A stretch of 64,000 bases of DNA from Rhodobacterales bacterium (GTDB lineage: Bacteria > Pseudomonadota > Alphaproteobacteria > Rhodobacterales > Rhodobacteraceae): assembly GCA_002747325.1 (NCBI GenBank), contig PDOZ01000028.1, positions 1 through 64,000 on the forward strand, given 5' to 3'. This document shows positions 1 through 8,803 of the stretch, in pieces (the first letter of the stretch is position 1; every line of letters starts with the position of its first letter). The notes beneath the pieces are model-generated. The model was not told the origin of the DNA and did no database searches. It saw only the letters and a list, made by a program, of their open reading frames with translations. The translations under genes were made by a program, and so were the position numbers.

Positions 1-111
<111 letters not shown>

Positions 112-266
112 TCACATTCTGGGGGGTATCTACCCGGTTCCTATCCGCGCGCGACATACGAAATGGCCCGCTAAATTGCAAGCGGCTCTACGCGCCTTTA
201 GGTGAAATTCCCCCGCCAAGGCCGGTTTTTGCCGAAAAACGCGACTTTTACGCGGGCTTTCAGACA

Positions 267-292
267 AAAGCCCCACCATTTGGCGGGGCTTT
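267..292 (-). terminator. Rho-independent terminator after the lipoprotein gene
   Basis: On the minus strand AAAGCCCCGCC and GGTGGGGCTTT form a GC-rich stem around a short loop, with a TTTTG tail. It starts about 12 nt after the stop codon of the minus-strand lipoprotein gene. It would end the parC-yjgN-M48-lipoprotein transcript before tuf. Confidence 0.75.
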
Positions 293-304
293 CGGGAAGG
301 GCGT

Positions 305-916
305 TTACCGGCTCGGTTGTGGCTTCAGCGGTTGAATCGGGCGGCCCGGAGAGGTCGTGGCCGGGTCCATCTTGGAAGCATCGCCGAACCATTCCGGGTT
401 CTTCAGCATCCAGTCATGCACCGATTTGGCCAGATTGCGCGACAGGCTTTCCATCTGTTCTTCCGCCGTGCGGGTCAGACCGGAACCCACAAGCACCTCA
501 TGCCCCTCTTCAAACACGGTGAACCGCTTCGGCTTTTCGTTGATCGGCTTGCCGCCGTCGCGGTCGTTGAACACATAAACATCGGCCATCAGCACGGATT
601 TCGGCGAGGCGACGATCGGGATACCCGGCTGCGCCAGCGCATAGCCCAGCACGGCAACGGAAATGTGGTAATACTGGTCGCCATCATAGCGCGAGAAGCG
701 GTCGTTCATCGCCTTGCGCAGCGCGGCCTGCCATTCGCCCGGCTTGGCGGTCCGCGAAGCAGGACCAACTTCAGGATTATTTTCCGTCACAATATTATGG
801 CCAAACAGGAAACGCCCCATCGGCGGCGGGGTTTCGTCGAGGTCGTTGACGGTAGCACAAGCGGCGAGCATCCCCGCCAGCGCGGCAATGAGAGAGAAAC
901 GAATCAAGCGGTGCAT
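305..916 (-). CDS. Hypothetical outer-membrane-type lipoprotein
   Basis: The protein has 203 residues and starts MHRLIRFSLIAALAGMLAAC, a lipoprotein signal peptide with the lipobox LAAC (lipidated Cys about residue 20). The ORF track starts 20 codons earlier, but a strong AAAGGAG ribosome-binding site lies just before the ATG at 916, so I use that start. The mature part (about 180 residues) has no motif I recognise; the middle looks like a beta-rich globular domain and the C-terminus is Pro-rich. It lies 66 nt after the M48 protease gene on the same strand and is probably its operon partner. Periplasmic or membrane-anchored; function unknown. Confidence 0.8.
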   Translation of the reverse strand: MHRLIRFSLIAALAGMLAACATVNDLDETPPPMGRFLFGHNIVTENNPEVGPASRTAKPGEWQAALRKAMNDRFSRYDGDQYYHISVAVLGYALAQPGIPIVASPKSVLMADVYVFNDRDGGKPINEKPKRFTVFEEGHEVLVGSGLTRTAEEQMESLSRNLAKSVHDWMLKNPEWFGDASKMDPATTSPGRPIQPLKPQPSR

Positions 917-982
917 GGCAGCTCCTTTAGGCAACGCAGTTGGGTCTTGGATAGCGCGTTGCAGCGCGTGGCGCAATCAAAG

Positions 983-2134
983 CTATTTTTTCCGCTGGCT
1001 GGACTGGGAGAAATCACGCACCGGACCGCCGCAAATCGCCCGCAGCGCCTGCCATTCCGCCGCGCTCAGCGCTGGCTCCGTCAACTTGCCCGCCGCTTCC
1101 GCCTCCGCCTGCGCCGCAAGCGACGCCTCGATGCGGGCGGTCATGCTCGGGTGGCTCGCCAGATGGGCCGCAAATCCGTCCAGATCGCCATACTCCGCCC
1201 GCAACCGCTCGAAGAAGGTGCCAATGGCAGCAGGCGGCAGACCCGCTTCGCTCAACTTGCCATGTGCATATTCATCGGCACGGGTTTCGGCGGCCTGCGA
1301 ATAGCTCGCGTCCACCATCTGATTGGCGAGCATCAGCATCACCGTGCCGCCGGCAAAATCACCAAACAACAGGCCCAGAACCCCAAACGATCCCGCATAG
1401 CGCAGCGCATCGCGGGTCGGGTCGCGGTAGACCACATGACCGATTTCATGCGCCAGAACGGCGGCAACCTCGTCCGGGTTCTGCGCCGCCTCGATCAACC
1501 CGCGAAACAGGACAACCTGCCCGCCCGGAAGCGCAAAGGCATTCTCCAGCTCGTGATCCAGAACGCTGACGCGGACCGGATAGGGCAGGTCCGCTTCAAC
1601 GTTCAACCGCGCTTCCATTTTCTCCAGCGCGGCCAGCCCTTCAGGCGCAGTGCAAAGCCCGACGGGTTGGTCAAAATCTTCCCCCATGGCGCTGCGAATC
1701 TGTTCAAACACGGTCTCGCCCAGCGCCCGCTCGCCCTCGGGCGGTAGCAATCTGGCCAGTTGCGCCGCCATGATCGGCACCAGCACAAAGATGATCAACG
1801 CGACAGAAGCCAGCGCCCCGGTGGCCCAGGCAAGGATCTTGCCCTTGTTTTCTACCGGCGGACGACGGCTCAGATTGGGCGCAAAACCCTTGAGATGCTC
1901 AATCATCGCCGCGTCGCGCAGCAACAGCCGCTCCTCGCCATGTCCGGCCAGACGCAACACCATCTCCGCCGGGTCCGCATGGTCCGGCAGGGCACGAAGA
2001 TCGACCAGCGGCCAGTCCAGCGGGCGGCGCCCATAGCCGGTGATGCGCAGCCGGTCGGGCAAAAGCTCAAGCTGAACCCGCGTCAGGATCGCCCGCACCC
2101 CGTCGAGAAAATCGCCTTCCGCATAAACCGCCAT
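983..2134 (-). CDS. M48 family zinc metallopeptidase, membrane-anchored
   Basis: A 383-residue protein. A non-catalytic N-terminal region (1-95) is followed by one hydrophobic segment (about 100-125) and a C-terminal M48 peptidase domain. The HEIGH zinc motif is at 229-233, and ETRADEYA downstream supplies the third zinc ligand (ExxxD). M48 enzymes such as HtpX and BepA cut misfolded membrane or periplasmic proteins; the single TM segment suggests the domain faces the periplasm. Its ATG overlaps the stop codon of the upstream DUF898 gene by one base (TGATG), so the two are translationally coupled. The N-terminal domain is not that of HtpX or BepA, so I assign only the family. Confidence 0.9.
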   Translation of the reverse strand: MAVYAEGDFLDGVRAILTRVQLELLPDRLRITGYGRRPLDWPLVDLRALPDHADPAEMVLRLAGHGEERLLLRDAAMIEHLKGFAPNLSRRPPVENKGKILAWATGALASVALIIFVLVPIMAAQLARLLPPEGERALGETVFEQIRSAMGEDFDQPVGLCTAPEGLAALEKMEARLNVEADLPYPVRVSVLDHELENAFALPGGQVVLFRGLIEAAQNPDEVAAVLAHEIGHVVYRDPTRDALRYAGSFGVLGLLFGDFAGGTVMLMLANQMVDASYSQAAETRADEYAHGKLSEAGLPPAAIGTFFERLRAEYGDLDGFAAHLASHPSMTARIEASLAAQAEAEAAGKLTEPALSAAEWQALRAICGGPVRDFSQSSQRKK

Positions 2135-3348
2135 CAGAACCCTCCCCCGAGCGGCAGCGCATCGGCAAACCCTTCCGCCTCGCTGAAATCATCGCGCTCG
2201 CGCTGGTGAATGCGGTCCAGCTTTTCCACCCGCACCAGCCGCGTATTCTCGGCAAAATGCTTCGCCACCGGCAGGGTGAAAAACACTTCGCGCAGGCTGT
2301 CGCCAATGAGAAAAATCGCGAAATAGGCCATCAGGCCCAACACGGTCAGCAACCAACTTGGAAGAGCAATAATGGCCTCTAAATTCATCTCACCATTCAC
2401 AAAAATTTCTGGCGAAATCAACCATCCCATCACGGCAGAAATTGCCGCGAAGAAAAGCCCCAACGCACCTACCAGCAAGTTAATTGCGATGATGCCAACA
2501 AGATAAATGCCAATAACCGAAGCGGTGGACGGATTACAGTCAAACCCCATCCCGGCAACGCTCTTCGCCTCCATCATGCGCTTGTAACTGCCAACGCGCC
2601 AATGGGCCAAACCAATGGCGGCGAGAATGCCCCCGGCGACAATCCCCCCGACCAGAAAAGGCATAGCCGCCGCCCCCTCATCCGGCGCTTCCAACGCAAC
2701 CGCCAGCCCCACAAAACTGCCCACCATCATCACCGCGCCAATATACAGCGGCAGCATGGGGCGGATCAGCATGGTCCAGCTTCCCCCCTGATGAAAATGC
2801 TCCGTGCCGAACAGGGTGCGGTCGGTCCAGTATTTCTCCAGCCGGAAGCGCTTGAGCGGCCACAGCAGGCCGAGGCTGACAATGGTCAGGGTCCAGTAAA
2901 GCATCGCCCGCCAGATATAGCCCATCACCCCCGGCTCCAGCCCGAACCGGATACCGCGCCACCGGCTGCGGGCGAAAACATAGCGCCGCGAACGGTATTG
3001 CGCGAAGAAGATGAAGGGGACGAGGCCGAGGAAACTGAGGATATAAGCCGAGGCTTCCCCATCAAGATACGCGAAGGAGAAAAACATCAGGATCAGGTTT
3101 ACCACGCCGATATAGAAGGCAAGGATGACCACAGCCGTCAGAAAACCCAGAAGCTTCTCCGTCGGTCGCCCGACATATTCCAGCGGCACCCCGCCGGGCC
3201 GGATCGCAGACCAGTAATAGCGCCGCAAGCGGGTCTTCATCCAGAAGCGGTAAAGCCCAAGAGTCAGCACCGTCAGCAACCCGGCCTTCAGCGACAGAGC
3301 CAGCACCTTGCCCTTGGTTCCGGTGTGAAACGTGTCGAGTTCCTGCAT
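2134..3348 (-). CDS. YjgN/DUF898 family integral membrane protein
   Basis: A 404-residue polytopic protein opening with FHTGTKGKVLALSLKAGLL and GLYRFWMKTRLRRYYW, the hallmark repeat of the YjgN (DUF898) family. The motif family recurs around 170-190 (WPLKRFRLEKYWTDRTLFG), consistent with an internally duplicated fold. I estimate eight to ten membrane segments. The family has no established biochemical role. Here it sits 3 bp after parC and overlaps the M48 protease gene by one base, so protease and membrane protein are expected in fixed proportion. Confidence 0.88.
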   Translation of the reverse strand: MQELDTFHTGTKGKVLALSLKAGLLTVLTLGLYRFWMKTRLRRYYWSAIRPGGVPLEYVGRPTEKLLGFLTAVVILAFYIGVVNLILMFFSFAYLDGEASAYILSFLGLVPFIFFAQYRSRRYVFARSRWRGIRFGLEPGVMGYIWRAMLYWTLTIVSLGLLWPLKRFRLEKYWTDRTLFGTEHFHQGGSWTMLIRPMLPLYIGAVMMVGSFVGLAVALEAPDEGAAAMPFLVGGIVAGGILAAIGLAHWRVGSYKRMMEAKSVAGMGFDCNPSTASVIGIYLVGIIAINLLVGALGLFFAAISAVMGWLISPEIFVNGEMNLEAIIALPSWLLTVLGLMAYFAIFLIGDSLREVFFTLPVAKHFAENTRLVRVEKLDRIHQRERDDFSEAEGFADALPLGGGF

Positions 3349-3351
3349 GGA

Positions 3352-5694
3352 TCAATCCGTGAACTTGTTGTCGCGCGGGAAGCCATGCGGCGGCAGCCGG
3401 CCAACGGAGGCGCGTTTGCCGATCCAGGGCGACATATCGACCTCGGTGCGCCGCCGGTCGCCGCCTGCGGCCCAGCTCAGCCCTTCCGACAGGGTAAAGG
3501 TGGTAATATCAGAAAGCCCACCATCCAGCTCCAACACCCCCTGTTTGCCGCGCGCGGAATTGTATTTCTGCAACCGAACCCCCTTGCCGCGCCCCATTTC
3601 CGGCAGATCGGCCAGCGGGAAAACGAGCAACTTGCGGTTCTGGCTGACAACGGCAACATAATCGCCCGAAACCGGCTTGCAGATCACTGCCTTGCCATCG
3701 CCGACATTCAGCACCTGCTTGCCGCCCTTGGTCTGCGCCACGAGGTCATCGGCGGCCACGACAAAGCCGTTCCCCTCGCTCGATGCAACGATCATTTTCG
3801 CGCCCGTCTGATGCACGAACATATCCACAATGCCGACATCATTGGGCAGATCGACCATCAACCGCACCGGCTCGCCCATGCCCCGCCCGCCGGGCAGGTT
3901 GGCAGCCAGCACAGTGTAAAACCGGCCGTTTTCGGCGAAAATCACGATCTTGTCGGTGGTCTCGGCATGGAAAGCAAACCGCGGCCCGTCGCCGTCCTTG
4001 AACTTGAACTCGCGACCAAGATCGACATGCCCGGACATGGCGCGGATCCAGCCCATCTGCGAACAGACCACGGTGATCGGTTCGCGCTCGATCATTGCTT
4101 CCAGCGGCACGTCGGCGACCTCGCCCGCCTCGGCAAACCCGGTCCGGCGCGCACCGCCCTCATAGTCTTTGCCAAAGATCCGCTTGGCCTCGCGCAACTG
4201 GTCGGTGATTTTGCTCCATTGCAACGCCTCGCTGTCGAGCAAATCCTCCAGCCCCGCGCGCTCCTCCATCAACGCATCGCGTTCGCGCACAAGCTCCATT
4301 TCCTCCAGACGCCGCAGCGAGCGCAAGCGCATGTTGAGAATGGCATCGGTCTGCACCTCGCTCAACTCCCCGCCGCCGGGCGCAGGAGAAACATAATCCG
4401 CCTCCGAGGTCGCGCGGACATGGTCGAGCGACCAATCCTCGCGCATCAGGGCCGCTTTCGGCTCCTCATCGTAGCGGATAATATCAATCACCCGGTCAAG
4501 ATTGAGAAAGGCAACGATGAACCCTTCCAGCACTTCCAGCCGGTGGTCGATCTTCTCCATCCGGTGCCGGGAACGGCGCTGCAACACGTCGCGGCGGAAA
4601 TCGAGGAACGCGCGCAAGACCTCCTTGAGCGAACAAACTTTCGGCGTCACCCCGTCAATCAGCACGTTCATATTGAGCGAAAACCGGGTTTCCAGATCGG
4701 AATTGCGGAACATGACTCCCATCAGGGTTTCCGGGTCCACATTCTTCGATTTCGGCTCCAGAACAAGGCGAATATCGTCGGCGCTCTCGTCGCGCACATC
4801 CCCGAGAATCGGCACTTTCTTGAGCTGTATCAGCTCGGCGATTTTCTCGATCAGCTTCGATTTCTGCACCTGATAGGGAATCTCTGTGACCACGATCTGC
4901 CACTGCCCCCGCCCAAGGTCTTCCACTTCCCATTTCGCGCGCAGCCGGATCGACCCACGCCCGGTGCGATACGCCTTGGCGATGACCTCGCGCGGCTCGA
5001 CAATGACGCCACCAGTCGGGAAATCAGGACCGGGCACATAATTGAGCAGGGTATCGTCGCGCGCATCCGGCGTCTTGATCAGATGCACGCAGGCATCGAC
5101 CAGTTCGGCGATATTATGCGGCGGAATGTTGGTCGCCATGCCAACCGCAATCCCCGCCGCGCCATTGGCCAACAGATGCGGGAAGGTCGCGGGCAAGACC
5201 ACCGGCTCTTCCAGACGCCCATCGTAATTCTCGCGAAAATCCACCGCATTTTCGTCGAGACCCTCCAGCATCGCCTCGGCGACGAAGGTCATGCGGGCCT
5301 CGGTGTAGCGCGAAGCGGCAGGGTTGTCGCCGTCGATATTGCCGAAATTGCCCTGCCCATCGACCAGCGGATAGCGCACGTTGAAATCCTGCGCCAGACG
5401 CGCCATCGCATCATAAATCGCCGCATCGCCGTGGGGGTGGAAATCTCCCATCGTGTCGCCGGAAATCTTGGCAGATTTCAAAAACTTACCACCGGAATTC
5501 AGCTTCAGACGGTGCATGGCATAGAGGATGCGTCGATGCACCGGCTTCAACCCGTCGCGCGCATCCGGCAGGGCGCGGTTCATGATGGTCGAAAGCGCAT
5601 AGGTCAGATAGCGCTCGCCAATGGCGCGGCGCAGCGGCTCGGAAGTCTCGAAGCCGACCGGCTCCCCGGATGTCTCGTCAATCAAATCGGTCAT
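3352..5694 (-). CDS. parC: DNA topoisomerase IV subunit A
   Basis: A 780-residue type IIA topoisomerase A subunit that decatenates replicated chromosomes together with ParE. The start is the ATG at 5694 (MTDLIDETSG), with a GAGGCGG ribosome-binding site; the ORF track extends 26 codons too far. The breakage-reunion domain holds the catalytic Tyr130 in AASRYTEARM. The C-terminal part carries divergent beta-pinwheel blades rather than the GyrA-box, and length and sequence fit ParC rather than GyrA. In the quinolone-determining region the sequence is HPHGDAAIYD: alanine (residue 91) stands where E. coli ParC has Ser80, and Asp95 where it has Glu84. First gene of a minus-strand run with yjgN and the M48 protease. 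Confidence 0.96.
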   Translation of the reverse strand: MTDLIDETSGEPVGFETSEPLRRAIGERYLTYALSTIMNRALPDARDGLKPVHRRILYAMHRLKLNSGGKFLKSAKISGDTMGDFHPHGDAAIYDAMARLAQDFNVRYPLVDGQGNFGNIDGDNPAASRYTEARMTFVAEAMLEGLDENAVDFRENYDGRLEEPVVLPATFPHLLANGAAGIAVGMATNIPPHNIAELVDACVHLIKTPDARDDTLLNYVPGPDFPTGGVIVEPREVIAKAYRTGRGSIRLRAKWEVEDLGRGQWQIVVTEIPYQVQKSKLIEKIAELIQLKKVPILGDVRDESADDIRLVLEPKSKNVDPETLMGVMFRNSDLETRFSLNMNVLIDGVTPKVCSLKEVLRAFLDFRRDVLQRRSRHRMEKIDHRLEVLEGFIVAFLNLDRVIDIIRYDEEPKAALMREDWSLDHVRATSEADYVSPAPGGGELSEVQTDAILNMRLRSLRRLEEMELVRERDALMEERAGLEDLLDSEALQWSKITDQLREAKRIFGKDYEGGARRTGFAEAGEVADVPLEAMIEREPITVVCSQMGWIRAMSGHVDLGREFKFKDGDGPRFAFHAETTDKIVIFAENGRFYTVLAANLPGGRGMGEPVRLMVDLPNDVGIVDMFVHQTGAKMIVASSEGNGFVVAADDLVAQTKGGKQVLNVGDGKAVICKPVSGDYVAVVSQNRKLLVFPLADLPEMGRGKGVRLQKYNSARGKQGVLELDGGLSDITTFTLSEGLSWAAGGDRRRTEVDMSPWIGKRASVGRLPPHGFPRDNKFTD

Positions 5695-5798
5695 ACCGCC
5701 TCTTACCCGGACCATTTCAGCGGGGCAAGCCGGGCGGGTTTGAAAGCTCCCCCTTCCCCGATGGCGTTTCACGCTCTAGAATCAAGACAGGAGGAATC

Positions 5799-6422
5799 AT
5801 GGGCATCATCCGGTTGATACTGATCACGCTGGTCGCGTTGTTTGTCGTTTTGTGGATATGGGGCGACGATGAAGGCTTGCCGGAAACCCGGCTCGAACGC
5901 ACGCCCGAGCCGACACCCGTTGCCGAACCGGACGCGCCGCCCGCAACGGAACCGATCACCCTCGCCCCCGCTGCGACAGACCCGGCGCTGGTAGACACCG
6001 AAGCTGCGCTGGCCAATGTCGGGGGGGCAGGCGCCGTGCGCGAAAGCGTAACGGACCTGCTTGAAGAAGCCGAAACCGCGCTGGAGGAAACCGAGCCAGC
6101 AACGACACCTCCAATAGCGGTCCCGGAGACTGCCGCGCCAACACCTCCCGCGATAACCGGCGGCCCCCGCCCCGAAACACGGCCCGATTCGCAACCAACA
6201 CCCGCCCCGCAGCCCGCCACCGCGCCGAAATTCCTGACCGTCACCGGCTCACGGGTCAATCTACGCGAAGGACCAGACACCACGCACCCGGTTGTCACTG
6301 CCCTGACCTCCGGCACCCGCGTTGAAGACCTTGGCCGCGAGGCAAATGGCTGGCATCAGTTGCGCACATCGGATGGCACCGTCGGCTATATGTCCGGCGA
6401 CTTCCTGTCCCCCACCAACTAA
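5799..6422 (+). CDS. Membrane-anchored SH3b-domain protein
   Basis: A 207-residue protein beginning MGIIRLILITLVALFVVLWI, one N-terminal membrane anchor. A long Pro/Thr/Ala/Glu-rich low-complexity linker (about 30-140) follows, and then a bacterial SH3 domain (about 143-207) with the typical VNLREGPDTTHPVV core and GWHQLRTSDGTVGYM end. SH3b domains usually bind peptidoglycan peptides, so the linker would let the domain reach the cell wall from the inner membrane. ATG at 5799 follows ACAGGAGGAATC, which rules out the 43-codon longer start in the ORF track. Divergent from parC; the SDR gene follows 7 bp later. Confidence 0.85.
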   Translation: MGIIRLILITLVALFVVLWIWGDDEGLPETRLERTPEPTPVAEPDAPPATEPITLAPAATDPALVDTEAALANVGGAGAVRESVTDLLEEAETALEETEPATTPPIAVPETAAPTPPAITGGPRPETRPDSQPTPAPQPATAPKFLTVTGSRVNLREGPDTTHPVVTALTSGTRVEDLGREANGWHQLRTSDGTVGYMSGDFLSPTN

Positions 6423-6429
6423 GGCCCAC

Positions 6430-7257
6430 ATGACCCGTTCCATCCTGATCACCGGCTGTTCCTCCGGCATTGGCTACGACGCCGCCCACACCCTCGCCCA
6501 GCGGGGATGGCGCGTCTTTGCCACCTGCCGACAGGAAAAAGACTGCGCCCGGCTGCGCGACGAAGGGCTGATCGCGCCCCGGCTGGACCATACCGACCCC
6601 GAAAGCATCGCCGCCGCGCTGGCCGAGGCCACGGCAGACGGCCCGCTCGACGCGATTTTCGCCAACGGCGCTTTTGCCATGCCCGGCGCGCTGGAAGACC
6701 TACCCACCGGCGGCTTGCGTGAGATTTTCGAGACCAACCTCTTCGGCGTGCATGAGCTGGTGCGCCAGACCCTGCCTCATTTTCGCGCCAATGGCGGCGG
6801 GCGCATCGTGCTTTGCTCCTCGGTTCTGGGCTATTTCCCCTACAAATGGCGCGGTGCCTATACCTCCACCAAATTCGCGCTGGAAGGCTATGGCGACGTG
6901 TTGCGGTTGGAAATGGCCGATGCGGGCATTCATGTCTCGCTGATCGAGCCCGGCCCCATCACCTCGCGCATCCGCGAAAACGCCATCCCGCATTTCGAGC
7001 GCTGGTTTGACTGGCGCGCTTCACCCCGCGCGGCGCAATACGAGGGCGACCTCCTGCCCCGGCTCTATGACGACACCGCGCCGAAAGACCGCTTTGAACT
7101 GCCCGCCAGCGCCGTGACCGATGTTTTGATCCACGCCGTCGAATCCCCCCGCCCCCGCGCGCGATACCGGGTGACGCGGCCCGCGAAAATCGGTTATGCT
7201 CTGAAACGAGTTCTGACCACACGGGCGCTGGATCGCCTGTTGCGCAAGCTGGATTAA
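6430..7257 (+). CDS. Short-chain dehydrogenase/reductase (SDR)
   Basis: A 275-residue classical SDR. The N-terminal nucleotide-binding motif is TGCSSGIG (about residues 8-15), the NxxG-type strand appears around FANGA, and the catalytic YxxxK is YTSTK, preceded by a Ser in LCSSVLG. These enzymes reduce or oxidise carbonyl or hydroxyl groups with NAD(P)H; substrate not predictable. The start is MTRSILITG at 6430, directly before the Rossmann strand; the track's 36-codon extension runs through the upstream SH3 gene. Probably in an operon with that gene and perhaps with the adenosyltransferase 43 bp downstream. Confidence 0.9.
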   Translation: MTRSILITGCSSGIGYDAAHTLAQRGWRVFATCRQEKDCARLRDEGLIAPRLDHTDPESIAAALAEATADGPLDAIFANGAFAMPGALEDLPTGGLREIFETNLFGVHELVRQTLPHFRANGGGRIVLCSSVLGYFPYKWRGAYTSTKFALEGYGDVLRLEMADAGIHVSLIEPGPITSRIRENAIPHFERWFDWRASPRAAQYEGDLLPRLYDDTAPKDRFELPASAVTDVLIHAVESPRPRARYRVTRPAKIGYALKRVLTTRALDRLLRKLD

Positions 7258-7300
7258 CCGGAAACACAGGCGGCACGTTCGCTGCATACAGGAGCAAAAA

Positions 7301-7873
7301 ATGGTAACTCTGAGCCGCATTTACACCCGCACCGGCGACAAAGGGCAAACGGCGCTCGGTAATGGCGAGCGACGGGCGAAACATGACCTGCGGGTCGAGG
7401 CCTACGGCACGGTCGACGAGGTGAATGCCTGTGCGGGGCTGGTGCGGCTGCATACGAAAGGCGAGATGGACGCCGCGCTGGCGCGCATTCAAAACGACCT
7501 CTTCGACCTCGGTGCGGACCTGTGCCGCCCGGACATGGCCAAGGACGCCGATGCAGAATACCCACCGCTGCGGGTGGTCGATGCACAGGTCGAACGGCTG
7601 GAGGCGGAAATCGACGCCATGAATGCGGCGCTCACAACCCTGAAAAGCTTCATCCTGCCCGGCGGAAGTCCGGCGGCGGCAAACCTGCACCTGATGCGCA
7701 CGGTGAGCCGACGGGCGGAGCGGCTCGCGGTGGCGCTGGCGGAGATCGAAGACATCAATCCCGTCTGCGTGCGCTACCTGAATCGCCTCTCGGACTGGTG
7801 CTTCGTCGCCTCGCGCGCCGCAAACGATAACGGCGCAACCGACGTTCTCTGGGTTCCCGGCGCCAACCGATAG
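7301..7873 (+). CDS. Cob(I)alamin adenosyltransferase, PduO type
   Basis: A 190-residue enzyme that transfers the adenosyl group of ATP to cob(I)alamin to form coenzyme B12. The N-terminal IYTRTGDKGQTALG is the PduO/MMAB ATP-binding signature, and VEAYGTVDEVNA follows. The C-terminal half has the conserved R-x-AER and LNRLSDWCFVASR segments. The start follows CAGGAGCAAAAA. Adenosylcobalamin would serve mutases such as methylmalonyl-CoA and ethylmalonyl-CoA mutase, in line with the apparent methylsuccinyl-CoA dehydrogenase gene about 10 kb away. The electron-transfer flavoprotein genes follow after 171 bp. Confidence 0.93.
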   Translation: MVTLSRIYTRTGDKGQTALGNGERRAKHDLRVEAYGTVDEVNACAGLVRLHTKGEMDAALARIQNDLFDLGADLCRPDMAKDADAEYPPLRVVDAQVERLEAEIDAMNAALTTLKSFILPGGSPAAANLHLMRTVSRRAERLAVALAEIEDINPVCVRYLNRLSDWCFVASRAANDNGATDVLWVPGANR

Positions 7874-7931
7874 GCCCAAACCCTGCGACAAATTCGGCAT
7901 TTTCAAAAAACGCGGCGTCGAAAACCGGAAA

Positions 7932-7952
7932 TTTGCGCATTTTCTTGCGCAA
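7932..7952. promoter_or_regulatory. Paired TTGCGCA(A) half-sites upstream of etfB
   Basis: Within the 171-bp gap before etfB, TTTGCGCA (7932-7939) is followed 5 bp later by TTGCGCAA (7945-7952). The two copies share TTGCGCA and each is nearly palindromic. Such paired 8-mers about one helical turn apart are typical of transcription-factor sites. The layout resembles the paired TTTGCAAA sites reported for short-chain acyl-CoA regulators (RamB/PccR-like), but the core differs (GCGC instead of GCA). Regulator identity is inference. Confidence 0.35.
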
Positions 7953-8044
7953 CCCCATTGTTCCACCCGCCCGCAACGGCTTAAACAAATGCCATTCAAC
8001 GCCCCATGCCTGATGCCGGGGCATTCTATTGGGAGAGACACGCA

Positions 8045-8803
8045 ATGAAGGTACTTGTGCCTGTGAAACGCGTGATCGACTACAACGTGAAAGTGCGCGT
8101 CAAAGCGGACGGAAGCGGGGTCGATCTTGCGAATGTGAAGATGTCGATGAACCCATTCGACGAAATCGCCGTCGAAGAGGCCATCCGCTTGAAAGAGGCC
8201 GGGAAGGCCGATGAAGTCGTCGTGGTATCCATCGGCGTGAAACAGGCTCAGGAAACCCTGCGCACTGCGCTGGCGATGGGCGCGGACCGGGCGATCCTCG
8301 TGGTTGCCGCCGATGACGTGCATGACGACATCGAGCCGCTCGCCGTTGCCAAGATCCTCGCCAAAGTGGTAGAAGAGGAAGCGCCGCAGCTGGTGATCGC
8401 TGGCAAACAGGCCATCGACAACGACATGAACGCCACCGGCCAGATGCTCGCCGCCCTGCTGGGCTGGGGTCAGGGCACCTTCGCTTCCGAAGTTGCGCTG
8501 GACGGCGATGCGGTCAACGTGACCCGCGAAATCGACGGCGGCCTGCAAACCGTGAAGCTGAAGCTTCCGGCCATCGTGACCGCCGACCTGCGCCTCAACG
8601 AGCCGCGTTATGCTTCGCTGCCGAACATCATGAAGGCGAAGAAAAAGCCGCTGGACGAGAAAACCGCCGCAGATTACGGCGTTGACACCGCTCCGCGCCT
8701 CGAAATCGTCAAGACCTCGGAGCCGGCAGAACGTCAGGCGGGTATCAAGGTTGCCGACGTGGCGGAGCTTGTTACGAAACTCAAAGAAGCGGGGGCAATC
8801 TGA
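8045..8803 (+). CDS. etfB: Electron transfer flavoprotein subunit beta
   Basis: A 252-residue ETF beta subunit starting [20 protein letters not shown], with the family signature region [20 protein letters not shown] and a bound-AMP loop near [15 protein letters not shown]. Together with EtfA it takes electrons from acyl-CoA and other flavoprotein dehydrogenases and passes them to ETF-ubiquinone oxidoreductase. The ATG at 8045 follows GGGAGAGACACGCA; the 13-codon longer ORF-track start lacks such a site. The stop overlaps the start of etfA (TGATG), so the subunits are coupled at translation. The methylsuccinyl-CoA dehydrogenase encoded in this window is a plausible electron donor. Confidence 0.97.
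   Translation: MKVLVPVKRVIDYNVKVRVKADGSGVDLANVKMSMNPFDEIAVEEAIRLKEAGKADEVVVVSIGVKQAQETLRTALAMGADRAILVVAADDVHDDIEPLAVAKILAKVVEEEAPQLVIAGKQAIDNDMNATGQMLAALLGWGQGTFASEVALDGDAVNVTREIDGGLQTVKLKLPAIVTADLRLNEPRYASLPNIMKAKKKPLDEKTAADYGVDTAPRLEIVKTSEPAERQAGIKVADVAELVTKLKEAGAI

Noticed and set aside
2602-5817. A 1071-codon open frame on the plus strand antisense to parC and yjgN
   Set aside because: Its product is rich in His, Arg, Gln and Pro with no domain, as expected for the antisense frame of GC-rich coding DNA; the minus-strand genes have clear motifs.
7874-8044. An FNR/FnrL site upstream of etfB
   Set aside because: The TTGCGCA repeats lack the TTGAT-N4-ATCAA pattern.
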